64,000 nt of DNA from Boswellia sacra (taxonomy: Eukaryota > Streptophyta > Magnoliopsida > Sapindales > Burseraceae). The stretch is from NCBI GenBank assembly GCA_013180625.2, contig SNVD02004466.1, positions 62,001 to 126,000 on the forward strand, written 5' to 3'. The position numbers and the translations under genes were made by a program. Shown one piece after another: positions 48,429 to 59,985 of this stretch (its first letter is position 1; each line of letters opens with the position of its first letter). The notes under the pieces are model-generated. The model had not been told where the DNA came from and did not search any database. It saw only the letters and a list, made by a program, of their open reading frames with translations.

Positions 48429-49750
48429 TAGAGGAAAAGTGTTATTATTTAAGCCTCTTGAAACTCTTTTCAAGGCCCTCTTCACATATAATTAGTTATA
48501 AAATTTTGGACAAAAGCATCATTTATTATATATCAAATATACCATTTTTATAATATCTTCTTTGTGAATATATCTATTATTTTTTTTTTTTATCTCTTAA
48601 ATCATCCATCCGGTTTCATTTCTACTTATATCCGTTCAACCTTTTTTTTCTATGTTTAATATAGGTGCTTATCTATTATTTCAAATTTGGAGGTTTTAAA
48701 ATATGTGTTTAATTTCAAAGGAAATTAAACAAAAGCAAAATTGATGACTTTGATTGCCGTGGCGTCCTTTAATAATTTGAGATTTGACAAATAGTTCTTG
48801 TCAATTATTCAAATACATACATCTTGTGGCCTTATTACTATAATGCTACCAATTCCTGATAATGATAATTGTTTAATGTAAAATTGTTCCAAGGCTAATG
48901 AAAAAGCAAATTTGTTTTTTTTTTCCTTGCTTTTTCTCCCTCTCACTGATTGAGAAGAACTAGAAGCTAAGTATAACTTTCTCAATATTTTTTAAATGAA
49001 TTTGATCTCGTACTAAATTCTTAGGACAACCAAATCTAGAGGCTCATGGCAACCAAAGAAAAAATCAATTGCTACAAAAGAAAGAAAATTAATAACTATA
49101 ATACAAAATAAATTTTGCTTCACAAGTATTGATTCTAATATTAGCAGAGAAGATAATTTCAAATGGGCTAATCACACAGACTCTCCTTTGGTTTTGGCTT
49201 AATTTTGTTAATATTCACTGTTTACCTTTTTTCATCACCGCGTACTCCTGATTTTTTCGACTCCTTCTATTAGTTTTACCATTAAATACTTGTAAATAAA
49301 TTCAATGTGAAGGGTATAATGATCATTTAACATAATATAAAGTAAACTAAACTAAAATTTGTAAGAGTTAGGACTTGAACTCGGGACCAAGACTTCAAAA
49401 CTCTTATGTACCCTCTACCAGCAAGCCAAAGACAATACTTAAGAGTAACCTACATTTAAACATATTCAAACTAAGTCTGAAGCTTAATAACCCAGGCACT
49501 ATGCTTTTGTCCCCCTCTTCTTCTGTTATTGCATTTCATTTTTTTATTTTATATTTAATTTTGTCTAAAATAACAATGATTTCATTAAAAAAATCAATTT
49601 CATTATATTCATCCACCACACCTCCTTCGCAACACTTCCCTCTTTCTTAATCAAATTGTCGCCTCACTATTGTCACAAACCCCATGACCATCCCACAACT
49701 CCATCGACTTCCGTCGGCCTATCTCTCTTAAACCAAACCCCCTCTCTCCT

Positions 49751-49955
49751 GCTTCGTGGCCCCACTTCCTTCTCTCACCCTCCTGCAACTTTTCAAATGA
49801 TCAAACTCATAATTTTCATTATATATTCCTTTTGCTTTGTGGCCCCCACTTCCTTCTCTCACCCTCTTGCAACTTTTCAAATTATCAAACTCATAATTTC
49901 CATTATCTATTCCTCTTGCTTCGTGGCCCCATTTCCTTCTCACACCCTTTTGCAA
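49751..49955. repeat. 83-bp tandem repeat inside the inner element
   Basis: Units start at 49751, 49834 and 49918; each begins GCTTYGTGGCCCC and continues with CTTCCTTCTCTCACCC. The last is partial. Confidence 0.75.
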
Positions 49956-50230
49956 CTTAATTTAATTTTTATATTCTTGATTTATACTTATTAATATTTA
50001 ATATATACTAATTATTTCATTAGGACTTTGTTTTCTTGGATTTGGGTTGAATGAGATGATTTATAGGTGGAGGTGGAGGAGGAGAGAGTTTGCTTGAGAG
50101 GCGGAATATGGTGGAGAGAGAGGGACTATCGTTGGGTGGAGAAGGGACATGGGTGATGTTTATTAGATTTTATAAATATGATATTAAATATAAATAAAAA
50201 TATTTTGTAAACAAAATTTTGAACTTAATA

Positions 50231-50297
50231 GTTGGCACGGTGGCAATGTAGAAGACAACTTCAATTACAAGGTTAAGGGTTCGAATCCATCGAAACA
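50231..50297 (+). other. tRNA-derived-looking segment with B box
   Basis: GGTTCGAATCC at 50278-50288 matches the tRNA promoter B box and TGGCACGGTGG at 50233 is A-box-like. No cloverleaf can be drawn, so it is not a tRNA gene. A related B-box word in the opposite orientation is at 49371-49381 near the other end of the element. Confidence 0.35.
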
Positions 50298-50891
50298 TTT
50301 TTTCTCATTTATAAACTTAAATTAGGGGTATTTTAGTAATTACGATGAAATTGGATGGAAAAGTGATGTCATTGACGATAAAACTGATAGAAGGGGTGTG
50401 TATGATGAATTTTAAAAATGACAAGGGTATGCAGTGATGAAAAAAGGTAAATAGTGACTATTGACGAAATTAAACCAAAACCGAAGGGGGGTCTGTGTGA
50501 TTAGCCCAATTTCAAATGTTATAAAAGATTTAAGGTATAAAAAAAGAAAAAGAAATATTTTGATATAAATATATATAAACAGGTTAAATATGGTATTTCA
50601 TGAAATTAAAAATATTCTTTTGGTAATTTAATAGAAGGTATAATTTTAATTTTTGAAAAATATAAAAACGGGGCTTAAAAGGAGTTTTAGATAGGCTTAA
50701 ATAACAACACTCGTAAAGGAAAAGGAATAGGAATACAAGTTTTATTCCATTAAGTGGCAAAATATACTAATCAAGTGTGATGAATATGACTAAGAGGGTG
50801 AAATGTGGTGGATGACTATGGCATGAGCCCGATTGGAACTACTACTAGGGGAAGCATGAAGTTGCTCACAAAATCTAAAGAAAAAATGAGG

Positions 50892-50896
50892 GCAAC
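50892..50896. repeat. Target-site duplication GCAAC (left)
   Basis: Repeated exactly at 60462-60466 beyond the right LTR of the Tekay element. Confidence 0.93.
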
Positions 50897-51654
50897 TGTA
50901 GAGTCTCAAAAGAAAATTAATATGTATACATTTACATATTGCAAAATTTAGAAATTATGTTTAAGGATTAGTGGATTGGATAATGAGTGGATTTAGGCCC
51001 ATGAGTTAGGGCCTTATATGTAGGGAAGAGATGATTTTTCTAGAATGAGAAGGAAAAAAAAAGGAAGAGAAGAGAGTTTCACGGTTCCAGGATGAGAAGA
51101 AGAGAAGAAGGAGAAGAAGAAAAGAGAGGGAAGAAAAGAGAGAAAAAAATTTTAAAGAAGTGTATAAGCTTGGAAAACAAGTAGGATTTTCTAACACTAT
51201 GCTTATCACATGTCATGTATTGTGTTGTTTAATTGATATTGATTTGTTATGCGTGTGATCTATTCTAAATTAATTGTTTTGTTGCTTGGATGATGAACTA
51301 TGAGTGAAACTACTTACTGTAAGTTGATTTTTTGTGGTTTGAATGAGGAATTATGTGTGAAAACTAAGTGTCGATGAAATGAAGTAGAGATGATTTTGAG
51401 AGGAGTTATAGTTCATGTGACTGTCTTGTGTTGTTTGAGCTGATGCATTTTTCTGGATTGAGAATTGTGTGATTTTTCATTTGTTTAGAAAATAGACATA
51501 TGAAGCTTTAATTAGCCGCTGATTTCGTTGAATTTGGAGTTAAAACAGATTTTTGGTGAATTTTTGAAGTTGGGAGTTGAAATCTGGAAATGGGATGCTT
51601 TAACCGACTCTGGATTTCGATTTTGATGTTTCCCTCGATAGTACTTGACATTCG

Positions 51655-52190
51655 TTTGTCGAGTATCGAGTAGAAAAAGGTGAATGTCGAGTGTCCAGGG
51701 TTGGGTGTCCTGTGACATATGTCTAGTGTCGAGAGGCATATGTCGAGTGTCGGGTGTGAACGGGTCGAGTGTCGAGTGTTTGTTGTCTAGTTTCGAGAGG
51801 AGTGTCGAGTAAAAGGTGTCGGGTGTCGAGTGTCTGTAACCGCATGTCGAGTGAATAGTGTCACGCGTTGCGTGCACGACTCGACGTGCAGGTTCGAGTG
51901 TCGATTGTCAATAGACACTTTGTCGAGTGTCTAGTGCCGAGTGAACAGTTTCGCACGTTGTGTGCGCGACTCGACTTGCGGGTTCGAGTGTCGAGTGTCG
52001 AGAGGCACTTTGTTGAGTGTCTAGTGCCGAGTGTCGAGTGAACAGTTTCGGCGTTGCATGCGTGACTCGACGTACGGGTTCGAGTGTCGAGTGTCTAGCG
52101 CCAAGTGTCGAGCGAACAGTGTTGTGCATTGTGTGCGTGACTCGACACGCATGTCGAGTGTCGAGGTGCATAGTGTCAAATGTCGAGCGA
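51655..52190. repeat. GTCGAGT minisatellite in the 5' LTR
   Basis: Dozens of copies of GTCGAGT or GTCTAGT/GCCGAGT variants form higher-order units of about 75-95 bp that contain ACGCGTTGCGTGC-like and GACTCGACGTGC-like words (near 51870, 51954, 52050 and 52124). It is rich in CpG compared with surrounding DNA. Minus-strand ORFs here (RHSTLDT-like repeats) are products of the repeat. Confidence 0.9.
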
Positions 52191-52308
52191 AATTACAGAA
52201 CCACCCCAAATCGACTGTACACTTCCCAAAAAGTCTTAGATTTTACATAAATTGTATTTTCTTGAGATTTATCATAGTAATGATATTGAAAGGTTGTTAA
52301 TGTATGCA

Positions 52309-52690
52309 TTGGACATTGGATGGGCCGTTTTGCATACGGATCCAAGGAGAATACGGATATGAAATCCTTAGTGTTGGATCTTGGATGGGCCGTTTTGTAT
52401 ACGGATTCAAGGGGAACACGAATATGATAATATAAGGTGTTGGACCTTGGATGGTTCGTTTTGCATACGGATCCAAGGGGAACACGAATATAATAATATA
52501 AGGTGTTAGACCTTGGATGGGCCGTTTTGTATACGGATCCAAGGGGAACACGAATATAATAATATAAGGTGTTGGACCTTGGATGGGCCGTTTTGTATAT
52601 AGATCCAAGGGGAACACGAATATAATAATATAATGTGTTGGATATTGGATGGGCCGTTTTGTATACGGAAGGAACACGAATATAAATTTG
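52309..52690. repeat. Six-copy 66-bp array in the 5' LTR
   Basis: Units start at 52309, 52374, 52440, 52506, 52572 and 52638. Each contains CCTTGGAT and, 18 bases later, ATCCAAGG, so each can fold into a hairpin. The unit is 22 codons long and lacks stops in one minus-strand frame, giving a 179-codon repetitive ORF (52836-52297) that is probably not a gene. Confidence 0.9.
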
Positions 52691-52892
52691 ATGTGCGAAT
52701 GAACATAATTGTTTGATTTATTATGATTGGGTGTACAACTTTGTAATTGCGTAATTGTTGAATGCCTATGATTTAGTATAATATTAGAATTTTTTCTATT
52801 GGGCTTTATGCTCACCCCCTCCCTCCACAGGTACACAGAAGGATGTTCATATTAGTGATGTTCCAAAGCTTTCCTAGAGAGTCTGGAGTCTG

Positions 52893-53044
52893 CATGCATA
52901 CAATGATTTTTGGGGACGATCTTGTTTCTCCTAGCTTATGATAGGAGATTTTGTTATGTGACTAGCAAATTTATGTATTGAATTTAGCCACCAGTGTATG
53001 TAAAGTTTATTTTGAACAAATAGCCAATGTTGTAATGAATTCAT

Positions 53045-53087
<43 letters not shown>

Positions 53088-53240
53088 TGCATACAATGAT
53101 TTTTGGGGACGATCTTGTTTCTCCTAGCTTATGATAGGAGATTTTGTTATGTGACTAGCAAATTTATGTATTGAATTTAGCCACCAGTGTATGTAAAGTT
53201 TATTTTGAACAAATAGCCAATGTTGTAATGAATTCATGTG

Positions 53241-53262
<22 letters not shown>
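52893..53262. repeat. 193-bp tandem duplication with (TA)n in the 5' LTR
   Basis: 52893-53085 and 53086-53262 start CATGCATACAATG and are identical for about 157 bp before running into TA repeats (53048-53085 and 53241-53262); the second is followed by (AG)n. The 3' LTR has only one copy (from about 60194). Confidence 0.9.
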
Positions 53263-53280
<18 letters not shown>

Positions 53281-53377
53281 GAAAAAAATGATGAGATATT
53301 GATGATAAACTTTTTATTAATTTCTAATTCAAGCACCCCTAAAGTCTCTAAATAAGAGATGTTAGGGCGTGACAGAG

Positions 53378-53389
53378 TGGTATCAGACC
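53378..53389 (+). other. Tekay primer-binding site (tRNA-iMet)
   Basis: TGGTATCAGACC, three bases after the LTR, matches the initiator-Met tRNA primer site with one difference from TGGTATCAGAGC. Confidence 0.85.
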
Positions 53390-53559
53390 CTAGGCTTTAC
53401 TGTAGACCTATGAAAAGGATGTAGATGGTCTGGGAGGGTTAGAGTCATGTTTGTGTGTTTGCATGTGCCTTGAATAACTGTTTGTTGTGTTTCTGTTCCA
53501 TATGTTATAGAATTCTGCCACTTATGTTTTTGCCATTGATAAAATTAGATAATGAGTTC

Positions 53560-54560
53560 CCTATACGAAGTGCTTCGAGTTCCAACCCACCTGAGGGTGG
53601 TGAGAGGTCGGAGTTTTATAGGGCCATGAGAGATATGGCCAATACATTGGTAGAAATAGTGGCAAATATAGTTAGGGAGACTCTTCGTCCTAATCCACCA
53701 CCACCACCTCAATCAGTATTAGAGACGGGTGTCGACAACTGAATGATGAATGCACTTAGAGAAGTCCAACGCCACAATCCACCTATTTTCAATGGGGAGC
53801 CAGATCCAAATGTTGTAGAAGATTGGCTTATACGAGTTGAGTGCCTCTTTAATCTTTTGTAAGTTGAAGAAGATTTGCGGGTTAAGGTGGCAACTCACTT
53901 GTTGACAGGAAAGGCATTATAGTGGTGGACATCGGTTGAGCATATTAAAGGAGGAAACATCCTTACATGGAGAGACTTCTCTACTGCTTTTCTGGACAAT
54001 TATTTTCCTACGATTTTTCGTGACCAAAAGGAAAATGAGTTTATATATTTGACACAGAGGAACATGACAGTGCAACAATATGAGGCATGATTTACTGCCT
54101 TATCCCGTTTTGTACCTAGTTTGGTGGCGGATGAGGCTAGCAAGGCTTGGGATTTCAAAAGGGACTGAGAGATGACATCAGACCCTTAGTTGCAGTATGT
54201 AGATTGACAACATACTCTGATATGGTGGAGACCACCTTAGTTGTAGAACAGGAGATATCCCAGAGTCACAGGGTGTGGGGTATTGGCATACCTTCTAGAG
54301 GAGTGCGACAGCGTGATCGTTCAGCTGAGAGACAGAGAACTCAGTCCAGTAGGACTTCCTTTAATTCTTAGTCTCAGCAACTACAATCTCAAAGCTCCAT
54401 GTCAAGTGGGTCTTCACAGAGTCAGAGAGTTTGTTATGGGTGTGGGAAGCCAGGCCATTTGCAACGTCAATGTCCCAGATGTTTTAGATGCGGACAATAC
54501 GGTCACATGCAACGGGATTGTCTAGCAGGGAAAGAGGTCCTCATAGTGCCATTAGTTAGA
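53560..54560 (+). pseudogene. Tekay gag
   Basis: The gag core is recognisable from FNGEPDPNVVEDWL (about 53790), followed by the capsid-like region with several in-frame stops (for example the TAG at about 53921 and the TGA at about 54089). Two CCHC knuckles, CYGCGKPGHLQRQC and CFRCGQYGHMQRDC, lie at about 54432-54523. A TGA at 53740 separates the N-terminal basic and Pro-rich leader from the core. Confidence 0.85.
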
Positions 54561-54718
54561 CCGAACCGACTCCTCAATAAAGGTCAGGGTCACAGTCTAG
54601 ACCATCGTTTCAGGGACGTAACACTCAGTCACATCATACTTCTCAAAGGTCTTAGGCAGCTTCTTCTCAATCCGTTAGGCCTCCAAGATCAGCTCAGAGC
54701 ACTAGACCTAAGGGATAG

Positions 54719-55745
54719 ATGACTCAGGGACGAGTTTTTGCTTTGACTCAGCTGACAGAGCCTACAGACCACGAGGTTGTGGGAGGTACATTATTGGTTT
54801 TTAACGCATGGGCCCGTGTTTTATTTGATTCTAGAGCTACTCATTCTTTTATATCTACCCATTTTGCATCTGCATTAGGATTAGAGTCTGATTTGTTGAA
54901 CTCTGTATTACATGTGGAGTTACCTATGGGTAGTAGTCTAGAGGTTGGAAGGATATATTGTTCCTATATGCTAGAGATTAATGGGCACATGTTATCATTT
55001 GATTTGATACTTATGGATTTCACAGAGTATGATGTGATATTAGGAATGGATTGCTTGTCCACTTATCGAGTTATATTAGACTGTCACAAGAAGAAAGTAA
55101 TCATCCACACGTCGGAGGGCATCGTTTTCAGTTTTTATGGGGACAAATATGCATTATCATATTACCCTTTGCTTGGGTCGCAAAACAAGAAAGGGCTCAG
55201 GAACATGATAGCAAGTATATTAGTGGAAGAAATTAATAAAGGGATTTCTGAACTTCCTCGTGTGGTGAGTGAATTTCCTGATGTTTTTCCTGAAGAATTG
55301 TCTGGGTTACCTCCAACTAGAGAGGTGGAGTTTGCTATCGAGGTGTATCCAGGTGTGGCACCTATATCAGTTGCTCCTTATCGAATGGCTCCAATAGAGT
55401 TTAGGGAGCTAAAGCTACAAATAGAAGAATTGTTAGAGAAAGGATTCATCCGACCCAGTACTTCTCCCTGGGGTGCACCAGCATTGTTTGTGAAGAAGAA
55501 AGATGGTTCATTACGTTTATGCATAGATTACAGGCAGTTAAATCGGGTTACAATGAAAAACAAATATCCTTTACCTAGGATCGATGATTTGTTCGATCGG
55601 CTAAGAGGATCTTGTTGTTTTTCCAAGATAAATCTTCGTTTAGGTTATCATCAGTTGAGAATAAAGGAAGAAGACATACCCAATACCGCTTTTTGTACCC
55701 GGTATGGGCATTATGAGTTTCTGGTCATGCCATTATGGACTAACT
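54719..55745 (+). pseudogene. Tekay protease and RT N-terminal half
   Basis: A 342-codon frame. The protease active site reads [11 protein letters not shown]; the family has DSGAT, so the glycine is replaced by arginine. [10 protein letters not shown] marks the protease C-terminal part. RT follows: [12 protein letters not shown], then [20 protein letters not shown], then CIDYRQLN, then [13 protein letters not shown] (usually KIDLRSGYHQ). A small shift at about 55735 and a deletion of the segment before the catalytic box end the frame. Confidence 0.88.
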
Positions 55746-56600
55746 AATGCCAGTTGCGATTGTGTTTGTGGATGATATCCTCATTTATTCTTCATCTGAA
55801 GTTGAACATGAGCAACATCTACATATGGCACTTCAAACACTGAGAGAGCATCATCTTTATGTCAAGCTGAGTAAATGTGAATTTTGGCTATCAGAAGTAA
55901 ACTTTTTAGGCCATTTGGTGTCAAGACAAGGAATCTTAGTGGACCCATCGAAAGTAGAGGCAGTTATGAAATGGGAACGACCAAAGAATGTGTTTGAAGT
56001 ATGCAGCTTCTTGGGTTTAGCAGGATACTATCGACATTTTGTGGAGAACTTTTCTCGATTGGCTGCACCAATGACCAGGTTAACAAGGAAATGAGTCAGA
56101 TTTGAGTGGAATGATGCATGTGAACAAGCATTCCAAGAATTGAAGAAAAGATTGACTTCAGCACCTATCCTTGTGATACCACAACGTGGAGTTGATTATG
56201 TAGTTTTCACTGATGCTTTCTTAGATGGGTTAGGGTGTGTGTTGATGCAACAGGGTCAGGTTGTAGCCTATGCTTCTTGTCAGTTCAAACCTCACGAGCA
56301 GAATTTTCCCACTCATGACTTAGAACTAGTTGCGGTAGTATATGCTTTGAAAATTTGGTGACGTTATCTGTATGGCGAGAGGTTTGAAGTCTTTTATGAT
56401 CATAAAAGTTTGAAATACATTTTCACCCAAAAAGACTTGAACTTGAGACAACAAAGATGGATGGAGTATTAGGAAGACTATGATTTCTCTATCCAATATC
56501 ATCCAGGCAAGGCAAATGTGGTGGCTGACGCATTAAGTAGAAAGTCGAGGACCATGGTTAGTGCAATGATAGGAGAGTAGAGCATGTTGCGATCTGTTTA
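55746..56600 (+). pseudogene. Tekay RT C-terminal half and RNase H
   Basis: Starts with the catalytic FVDDILIYS, then the RT connection domain ([22 protein letters not shown]). RNase H has [29 protein letters not shown], and VVADALSRKS near 56520. Stops at 56092-56094, 56359-56361 and 56470-56472 interrupt it. Confidence 0.87.
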
Positions 56601-58100
56601 TGATTATGATATCTTGGTTGAGGATCACGAATTACACTTGTTGCCCAACCGTCTCTTATGCATAGAGTGATTGAATTGCAACATCAAGATTTGGAGACTA
56701 GAGCCTTGTATGAGCAAGTGTTACGCGGTGATGGAAGTGTGGATTGGACAATTGGTTCGGATGGGAGTTTACAATTCAAGGGCAGGATCTTCGTTCCATC
56801 AAATAAAGAGTGTAAAAATGATATTCTTAAGGAATTTTATCATTTTAAATTCGTTGTTCATCCTGGTGGTACCAAGATATATCATGATTTATGTCGCTAG
56901 TTTTGGTGGAAAGGAATGAAAAGGGATGTTGCTGAATATGTGCCTAGATGCCTTACTTGCCAACAAGTGAAGGTCGAGCATCAAAGGCCTGCAGGATTTA
57001 CTCCAACCATTGCCTGTAGCAGAGTGGAAGTGGGATCACATCACCATGGATTTTGTTACTGGATTACCGCGTTTTGTAAAAGGGGAGAATGCAATATGGG
57101 TGATTGTAGATAGGTTAACCAAAGTATCACACTTTCTTCCTATACGTACAACAGATTCAGTGGATGGTTTGAGTCGGTTGAATATTAAAGAAATTATGAG
57201 GTTGCATGGAGTCCCAGTTTCAGTGGTGTCAGATAGAGATCCCAGGTTTACAGCTCAATTTTGGCAAAGCCTTCAAAGAGCTATGGGTACTCAGTTGCTA
57301 TTTAGTACAGCCTTCCATCCTCAAACTGATGGTCAATCAGAGCGCACCATTCAAATTTTGGAAGATATGTTGAGGGCTTGTGTGATGGATTTTCAAGGTA
57401 ATTGGGAGGATTATCTACCACTTGTGGAATTTGCATACAACAACAGCTATCAATATAGTATTGGAATGGTACCTTTTGAGGCACTCTATGGTAGACCGTG
57501 TAGGTCCCCTTTATGTTGGGTAGAAGTGGGAGAAGCTTCCTTATTAGGACCTGAGCTTGTACGAGAGACAACTAAAAAGGTGAAATTGATATGTCAACAT
57601 TTGCTTACAGCCCATAGTCGACAAAAAAGCTATGCAGACAAAAGGAGACGACCGTTAGAATTCAAAATGGGTGACCATGTGTTTTTAAAGGTGTCTCCGC
57701 GTAAGGGCTTGATGCGTTTTGGACAGAAAGGTAAACTTGCTCCACGCTACATTGGTCCATTTGAAGTCTTAAGACGGGTTGGCGAAGTAGCGTATGAGCT
57801 AGCATTGCCGCCACGATTATCAGGAATTCATAACACATTTCATGTATCGATGCTAAGGAAGTATGAGCCTCACCCAACACATGTGCTAGATTGGAGTGAG
57901 TTGGATATTCAACAAGATGTTTCGTATGAAGAGGTTCCTATTCAAATCATGGACTTGAGAGGGCAAGTCCTACGTGGCAAGACCATTCCACTACTCAAGG
58001 TCTTGTGGAAGCATCATGGCGTTGAAGAGGCCACATGAGAGTTAGAGTCAGAGATTCAAAGAAAGTATCCTGAGCTTTTGAATGCAAGAGGTAATTCTGA
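56601..58100 (+). pseudogene. Tekay integrase with chromodomain-like tail
   Basis: The zinc region includes HPGGTKIYHDL and CLTCQQVK (to about 56970), with a stop at 56898. The core has [13 protein letters not shown] (Asp), [13 protein letters not shown] (Asp) and [14 protein letters not shown] (Glu). The C-terminus has FHVSMLRKY, then [20 protein letters not shown] and [13 protein letters not shown], the chromodomain-like tail that targets Tekay elements to heterochromatin. A TGA at 58036 replaces the expected Trp; KYPELLNARG follows. The core itself is open for 342 codons. Confidence 0.9.
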
Positions 58101-58884
58101 CTCATATTTTCAAATTTCGAGGATGAAATTTTTTTTAGGAGGGTAGGTTGTAGAGTCTCAAAAGAAAATTAATATGTATGCATTTATATATTGCAAAATT
58201 TAGAAATTATGTTTAAGGATTAGTGGATTGGATAATGAGTGGATTTAGGCCCATAAGTTAGGGCCTTATATGCAAAGAAGAGAGGATTTTTCTAGAATGA
58301 GAGACAAAAAAAAGAGGAAGAGAAGAGAGTTTCACGATTCTAGGAAGAGAAGAAGAGAAGAAGGAGAAGAAGAAAAGAGAGGAAAAAATTTCAAAGAAGT
58401 GTATAAGCTTGGAAAACAAGCAGGGATTTTCTAACACTATGCTTATCTCATGTCATGTATTGTGTTGTTTAATTGATATTGATTTGTTATGCATGTGATC
58501 TATCTAAATTAATTATTTTGTTGCTTGGATGATGAACTATGAGTGAAACTACTTACTGTAAGTTGATTGTTTGTTGTTTGAATGAGGAATTATGTGTGAA
58601 AACTAAGTGTTGATGAAGTGAAGTAGAGATGGTTTTGAAAGGAGTTGTAGTTCATGTGACTGTCTTATGTTGTTTGAGCTGATGCATTTTTTTGGATTGA
58701 GAATTGTGTGATTTTTCATTTGTTTAGGAAAATAGACATATGAAGCTTTAATTAACCGCTGATTTCGTTGAATTTAGAGTTAAAACGGATTTTTGGTAAA
58801 TTTTTGAAGTTGGGAGTTAAAATCTAGAAATGGGATGCTTTAACCAACTCTGGATTTCGATTCTGATGTTTCCCCCGACAGCAC

Positions 58885-59415
58885 TCGACATTCGTTTGTC
58901 GAGTGTCGAGTGTCCAAGGTTGAGTGTCGAGTGACATATGTCTAGTGTCGAGAGGCATATGTCGAGTGCCGGTTGTAAATAGGTCGAGTGTCGAGTGTTT
59001 GTCGTCTAGTGTCGAGAAGAGTGTTGAGTGAGAGGTGTTGGGTGTTGAGTGTCTGTAATCGCGTGTTGAGTGAACAGTCTCGCACGTTGCATGTGCGACT
59101 TGACGTGCGAGTTCGAGTGTCGAGAGGCACTTTGTCGAGTGTCTAGTGCCGAGTGTCGAGTGAACATTTTCACGCATTGCGTGTGCGACTCGACGTGTGA
59201 GTTTGAGTATTGAGTATCGAGAGGCACTTTGTCGAGTGTCTAGTGTCGAGTGTCGAGTGAACAGTTTCACGCGTTGCATGCTCGACTCGACGTGCGAGTT
59301 CGAGTGTTGAGTGTCGAGTGTCTAGTGTCGAGTGTCACGCGTTACGTGTGCGATTCGATGTGCATGTCGAGTGTCGTGTGTCGAGTGTCGAGGTGCACAG
59401 TGTCGAGTGTCGAGC
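58885..59415. repeat. GTCGAGT minisatellite in the 3' LTR
   Basis: Counterpart of 51655-52190 with different numbers and order of variant units. Confidence 0.9.
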
Positions 59416-59537
59416 AAAATTATAGAACCATCCCAAATCGACTGTACACTTCCTAAAAAGTCCTGGATTTTGCATAAAAATTGTATTTTCTTGAGATTTA
59501 TCATAGTACTGATATTGAAAGGTTGTTAATATATGCA

Positions 59538-59985
59538 TTGGACCTTAGATGGGCTGTTTGTATACGGATCCAAGGAGAATGCGAATATGAAATCCTTAGT
59601 GTTGGATCTTGGATGGGTCGTTTTGTATACAAATCCAAGGGGAACACAAATATAATAATATAAGGTGTTGGACCTTCAATGGGTTGTTTTGTATACGGAT
59701 CTAAGGGGAACACGAATATAATAATAGAAGGTGTTGGACCTTGGATGGACCGTTTTGTATACGGATCCAAGGGGAACATGAATATAATAATATAAGGTGT
59801 TGGATCTTAGATGGGCCGTTTTGTATACGAATCCAAGGAGAACACGAATATAATAATATAAGGTGTTAGACCTTGGATGGGCCGTTTTGTATACAGATCC
59901 AAGGGGAACATAAATATAATAATATAATGTGTTGGACCTTGGATGGGCTGTTTTGTATACGGATCCAAGGGGAACACGAATATAA
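59538..59985. repeat. Seven-copy 66-bp array in the 3' LTR
   Basis: Units start at 59538, 59602, 59668, 59734, 59800, 59866 and 59932; one more than in the 5' LTR. The CCTTGGAT/ATCCAAGG inverted pair is kept in most units. Confidence 0.9.

Larger units (their letters stand above)
49165..50507. mobile_element. Inner Mutator-like non-autonomous element (1343 bp)
   Basis: Both ends are GGGCTAATCACACAGAC when read inwards, and the inverted similarity continues for about 80 bp (CCTTTGGTTTTGG, then TTTACCTTTTTTCATCAC). A 10-bp direct repeat, AATTTCAAAT, flanks it (49155-49164 and 50508-50517). Long TIRs and a 9-11 bp duplication suggest Mutator type. Inside are about 2.5 tandem copies of an 83-bp unit (49751-49955) and tRNA-like B-box words near both ends. 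No transposase is seen. Confidence 0.75.
48440..50713. mobile_element. Outer TIR element, Mutator-like, containing a nested element
   Basis: The left end TGTTATTATTTAAGCC and the reverse complement of the right end, TGTTGTTATTTAAGCC, match at 15 of 16 and stay similar for about 40 bp. The flanks TAGAGGAAAAG (48429-48439) and TAAAGGAAAAG (50714-50724) match at 10 of 11, in the size range of Mutator-type duplications. The right end has four extra bases (CTCG) before the flank. The element is interrupted by the 49165-50507 element and has no transposase. Confidence 0.55.
50897..53374 (+). repeat. Tekay 5' LTR (2478 bp)
   Basis: Starts TGTAGAGTCTC and ends GGCGTGACA. Contains a GTCGAGT minisatellite, a six-copy 66-bp array, and a 193-bp tandem duplication absent from the other LTR. 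Confidence 0.93.

Noticed and set aside
50231..50297. Functional tRNA gene
   Set aside because: A B box is present but no acceptor, D or anticodon stem can be formed.
51655..52690. CRISPR-like regular repeats
   Set aside because: The arrays are LTR minisatellites without unique spacers, present in both LTRs of a plant retrotransposon.
52297..52836. 179-codon minus-strand ORF as a gene
   Set aside because: It exists only because the 66-bp repeat is a multiple of three and stop-free; it starts and ends around the array and is broken in the other LTR.
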